Positions 5,123 to 7,130 of a stretch of DNA of 7,130 nt are shown piece by piece. How positions within the stretch are numbered: the stretch's first letter is position 1; each line of letters begins with the position of its first letter. The DNA comes from Sedimentisphaerales bacterium (GTDB lineage Bacteria > Planctomycetota > Phycisphaerae > Sedimentisphaerales > SG8-4), in NCBI GenBank assembly GCA_016928975.1, contig JAFGJR010000168.1:1-7130 (forward strand), read 5' to 3'. The position numbers and the translations under genes are program-made. Under the pieces are notes generated by a model that saw nothing but the letters and a program-made list of their open reading frames with translations, ran no database searches and was not told the DNA's origin.

Positions 5123-6010
5123 TTATTTTGCCTTCTTTCTCATCAACTCGACGAAGTAGCGCCCGGCCTGGCTGAATATCTTGCCCTTGCGGACGAGAAT
5201 GCCGGTGGGCCGGACGAAGTGCTCGTTCAAAAACGGCACGGTCTTCAACGTTCCTGCGGCGACCTCCTGAACGACCACGTTCTCCGGCAAGATGCTCACG
5301 CCGGCGTTGATCTCGACCGCACGCTTGATCGTTTCGGTGTTGTCGAACTCCATCACAGGTCGAACCACAGTATTGTAACGAGACAGCATGCCGTCAACCC
5401 ATATGCGAGTCGGCACCTCTCGCTCGAAGGCGACGAACCGTTCGAATTGCAGCTTGTGGATGTCGATCTCCGATTCCTGGGCCAGCGGATGCTTGGGGCT
5501 ACACACCAGGACCAGGGTCTCTTCCTCGAAGTCGAACACCTCCAGCCTCTTGTCCTTCTTGGGCACGGCGACCAACCCGATGTCAACGTCGCCGTTGAGG
5601 ACCAATTCGTAGATCTTGTCCGCGCGGAAATACTCGATCTGAACATTGACCTGGGGATACGTGACCATGAATTTCTTGACGTAGTCAGTCAGGCTGTGCA
5701 TCCCGATGCTGAAGATCGCCGCTACCTTGATGCGCTGCTCGGTGGTGCCCTGGACCGTGTTGATCTCGTTCTTGAGCTGCTCGTAGCGTTCCAGGATTTC
5801 CTTGGCGCCCTTGTAGAAGGCCTGTCCGGCCGGCGTCAACTCAATGGGCCTCTTCTTCCTCGTGATCAACTGGCACTTGTGTGTCAATTCCAGTTGTGCC
5901 AGTTGCTGCGAGATCGCCGATTGGCTCAGCATGTGTTTCTCCGCCGTCTTCGAGAAGCTGCGCGTATCCGCCAAGTCGCAGAAGATCTTCAGCGTTTCTA
6001 CATGCATCAT
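5123..6010 (-). CDS. LysR-type transcriptional regulator
   Basis: The product is 295 residues, the normal LysR length. Residues 2-61 are the winged helix-turn-helix: ETLKIFCDLADTRSFSKTAE (5-24), SQSAISQQLAQLE (29-41), and the wing ending in IELTPAG (56-62). A linker helix (about 62-90) and a periplasmic-binding-protein-like effector domain (about 92-290) follow, including DVDIGLV, LVLVCSPKHPLA and AVEINAGVSILP, all usual landmarks. The effector is unknown. ATG codons at 6010 and 6007 follow AGGAA by 5 and 8 bases; the GTG at 6013 is closer still and less likely. I use 6010, but 6007 is equally possible. It diverges from the glutamate-synthase-like gene, and dyads in between fit LysR control. 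It leads a likely operon with the HAD, LolA-like and HPr-like genes. Confidence 0.93.
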   Translation of the reverse strand: MMHVETLKIFCDLADTRSFSKTAEKHMLSQSAISQQLAQLELTHKCQLITRKKRPIELTPAGQAFYKGAKEILERYEQLKNEINTVQGTTEQRIKVAAIFSIGMHSLTDYVKKFMVTYPQVNVQIEYFRADKIYELVLNGDVDIGLVAVPKKDKRLEVFDFEEETLVLVCSPKHPLAQESEIDIHKLQFERFVAFEREVPTRIWVDGMLSRYNTVVRPVMEFDNTETIKRAVEINAGVSILPENVVVQEVAAGTLKTVPFLNEHFVRPTGILVRKGKIFSQAGRYFVELMRKKAK

Positions 6011-6021
6011 CACGGTTCCTA

Positions 6022-6040
6022 ATAAGACTTATCACGATAA
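6022..6040. promoter_or_regulatory. nested dyads upstream of the glutamate-synthase-like gene, possible LysR activation site
   Basis: ATAAG-A-CTTAT (6022-6032) is a perfect dyad, and the overlapping TTATC-AC-GATAA (6029-6040) is another. They share the central CTTAT/TTATC bases, making three half-sites of the GATAA(G) type in 19 bases. The cluster is centred about 50 bases upstream of the start inferred for the rightward promoter, just before its -35, where LysR regulators often contact polymerase. Confidence 0.4.
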
Positions 6041-6045
6041 ACGAC

Positions 6046-6074
6046 TTTCCTTCTTAAGCATCCATAGGGATAAT
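6046..6074 (+). promoter_or_regulatory. weak sigma-70-type promoter candidate for the glutamate-synthase-like gene
   Basis: TTTCCT (6046-6051) is 17 bases before GATAAT (6069-6074). The -10 matches five of six bases; the -35 matches only three, which is usual for promoters that need an activator. The start would be near 6081, with a leader of about 49 bases including AAAGGAG at 6116-6122. Confidence 0.35.
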
Positions 6075-6101
6075 ATTAGCACCGCTAATCGAAAAAGACA
6101 A
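6073..6101 (-). promoter_or_regulatory. sigma-70-type promoter candidate for the LysR gene
   Basis: On the minus strand TTGTCT (6101-6096) is separated by 17 bases from TAATAT (6078-6073), each four of six against consensus. Transcription would start near 6066, about 56 bases before the ATG at 6010. The T-N11-A dyad occupies its spacer and touches the -10, so bound regulator should shut it off, which is the usual LysR autorepression arrangement. Confidence 0.4.
6075..6089. promoter_or_regulatory. perfect LysR-box-type dyad (T-N11-A), candidate operator
   Basis: ATTAGC-ACC-GCTAAT is a perfect six-base dyad with a three-base centre. T6076 and A6088 form the T-N11-A pattern that defines LysR-type binding sites, inside an interrupted dyad as in characterised cases. 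It also overlaps a second palindrome, TAATATTA (6071-6078). It lies in the spacer between the LysR gene and its divergent neighbour. Confidence 0.6.
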
Positions 6102-6129
6102 GAGCAATCCAGAAGAAAGGAGCCCGAAC

Positions 6130-7130
6130 ATGAGTCTGCTGCAACCCAATGCCAATGAAGCGACCCAGACGTCGAATCGCTCGCGGAGCGTTTCGCCGGT
6201 CTCGGGAATCTGCACGCGTTGTATCGACGGCTGTCGAGGCAACTGCGAGACGTTCAAGGCCAGCTTCCGCGGCCGTGAGGTGATCTACCCCGGTCCCTTC
6301 GGCACGCTGACCGCCGGCGGAGATAAGGATTACCCGATCGATTACTCGCATTTGAACATCGCCGGCTATGCCCTCGGCGCCAAGGGGTTGGCAGACGGGC
6401 AGACCGGTCACCCGGACAACACACTGTTCCCGATGGTGGACACGGAGACGCAATACGGCGTCACGACGAAGGTGAAGATGCGACTGCCCATCTTCACTGG
6501 CGCATTGGGTTCGACGGACATCGCGCGCAAGAACTGGGAGCACTTCGCCACCGGCGCCGCCATCGCCGGCGTTACGATCGTCTGCGGCGAAAACGTCTGC
6601 GGCATCGATCCGGGACTGGAGCTCGACACCAAGGGCAAAGTGAAGAAGGCTCCGAACATGGCGCAGCGCGTGGAGCAGTATCGCCGCTACCACGAAGGCT
6701 ACGGTGACATGATCGTCCAGATGAACGTCGAGGACACCCGTTTGGGCGTTGCAGAGTACGTGGTCGGTCAGCTCGGCGTGGAATGCATCGAGCTCAAGTG
6801 GGGCCAGGGCGCCAAGTGCATCGGCGGCGAGATCCAGGTCGATTCGCTCGAGCGCGCTCTGGAGTTGCAGAGGAGAGGCTACCTCGTCACGCCTGATCCG
6901 TCGAACGAGGCGAACCAGGCCGCCTTCCGCGACGGCGCCTTGAAGCACTTCGAGCGGCACTCCCGCTTGGGCTTCGTCGATCACGAAGGCTTCATGAAAG
7001 AGGTGGAGCGAATTCGCAAGATGGGCGTGAAGCGCGTCACCCTCAAGACCGGCGCCTATCCGATGCGCGAGCTGGCCATGGCCATCAAGTGGGCCTCCGA
7101 GGCCAAGCTCGACCTGCTGACGATCGACGG
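6130..7130 (+). CDS. FMN-binding glutamate synthase central-domain protein with N-terminal Cys4 motif (partial)
   Basis: The first 333 codons are present and the gene runs off the right edge. The ATG at 6130 is preceded by AAAGGAG with a seven-base spacer. After a Ser/Asn/Thr-rich leader (1-26), cysteines 28, 31, 35 and 39 form C-X2-C-X3-C-X3-C (CTRCIDGCRGNC), a plausible metal or Fe-S site. Then YPGPFGTL (53-60) and RLPIFTGALGS (118-128) lead into the FMN barrel of glutamate synthase (PF01645). VEYxxxQLGV-type sequence followed by IELKWGQGAKCIGGEI (220-235) aligns with the GltB segment that normally reads QGAKPGEGG; here Pro-Gly-Glu is replaced by Cys-Ile-Gly. No glutaminase domain precedes it, unlike full GltB. 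The reaction is probably a flavin-dependent redox or amino-transfer step, but the substrate is unknown. Control by the divergent LysR is inferred. Confidence 0.85.
   Translation, partial: MSLLQPNANEATQTSNRSRSVSPVSGICTRCIDGCRGNCETFKASFRGREVIYPGPFGTLTAGGDKDYPIDYSHLNIAGYALGAKGLADGQTGHPDNTLFPMVDTETQYGVTTKVKMRLPIFTGALGSTDIARKNWEHFATGAAIAGVTIVCGENVCGIDPGLELDTKGKVKKAPNMAQRVEQYRRYHEGYGDMIVQMNVEDTRLGVAEYVVGQLGVECIELKWGQGAKCIGGEIQVDSLERALELQRRGYLVTPDPSNEANQAAFRDGALKHFERHSRLGFVDHEGFMKEVERIRKMGVKRVTLKTGAYPMRELAMAIKWASEAKLDLLTID

Noticed and set aside
4925..6022. A 365-codon plus-strand open frame
   Set aside because: It is antisense to the LysR gene and the start of the HAD gene, which are unmistakable.
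6085..6984. A 299-codon minus-strand open frame
   Set aside because: It is antisense to the glutamate-synthase-like gene, which has a strong ribosome site and clear family motifs.

Overview
The window looks like a piece of a GC-rich, Gram-negative bacterial chromosome. The taxon cannot be fixed from this DNA alone. A LolA-like exported protein, a large protein containing an HPr-like domain, and a stand-alone FMN-binding glutamate-synthase-like protein with a cysteine-rich N-terminus would together fit an anaerobic planctomycete (Phycisphaerae-like), but this is inference. Every gene is single-copy housekeeping or accessory chromosome content. There is no phage, CRISPR array, rRNA or tRNA.

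Left edge (1-316): a scar. The N-terminally truncated remnant of a DDE transposase (minus strand, running off the edge) abuts the last 35 or so codons of a type I restriction specificity subunit (plus strand). Neither is a whole gene.

Redox/small-protein block (317-1933): a flavodoxin-fold protein and a DUF302 protein lie on the minus strand, and a 72-residue DUF4405-like membrane protein lies on the plus strand. DUF302 and DUF4405 diverge from a 237-base spacer with overlapping, mutually exclusive promoter candidates. The flavodoxin gene has its own promoter candidate. A 91-base interval with a long inverted repeat separates the convergent DUF4405 and HPr-like genes.

Minus-strand run (2081-6010), in transcription order: LysR-type regulator, HAD phosphatase, LolA-like exported protein, and a 513-residue protein carrying an HPr-like domain. 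The gaps are 27, 12 and 24 bases, so this is probably one operon. The 513-residue protein keeps the HPr active-site histidine context (GFHVRPS) but lacks a regulatory serine segment. It is the least familiar product here.

Right edge (6130-7130): a glutamate synthase central-domain (FMN) protein with an N-terminal C-X2-C-X3-C-X3-C motif, transcribed divergently from the LysR gene and cut by the window end. The AT-rich 119-base spacer holds a perfect T-N11-A dyad inside the lysR promoter candidate and a second cluster of nested dyads just upstream of the -35 of the other gene. This is the layout expected of an autorepressing, activating LysR regulator, and it recalls gltC-gltAB of Bacillus subtilis.

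The best candidates for something undescribed are the embedded HPr-like protein with its HAD/LolA-like operon partners, and the LysR-controlled, cysteine-rich glutamate-synthase-like protein.
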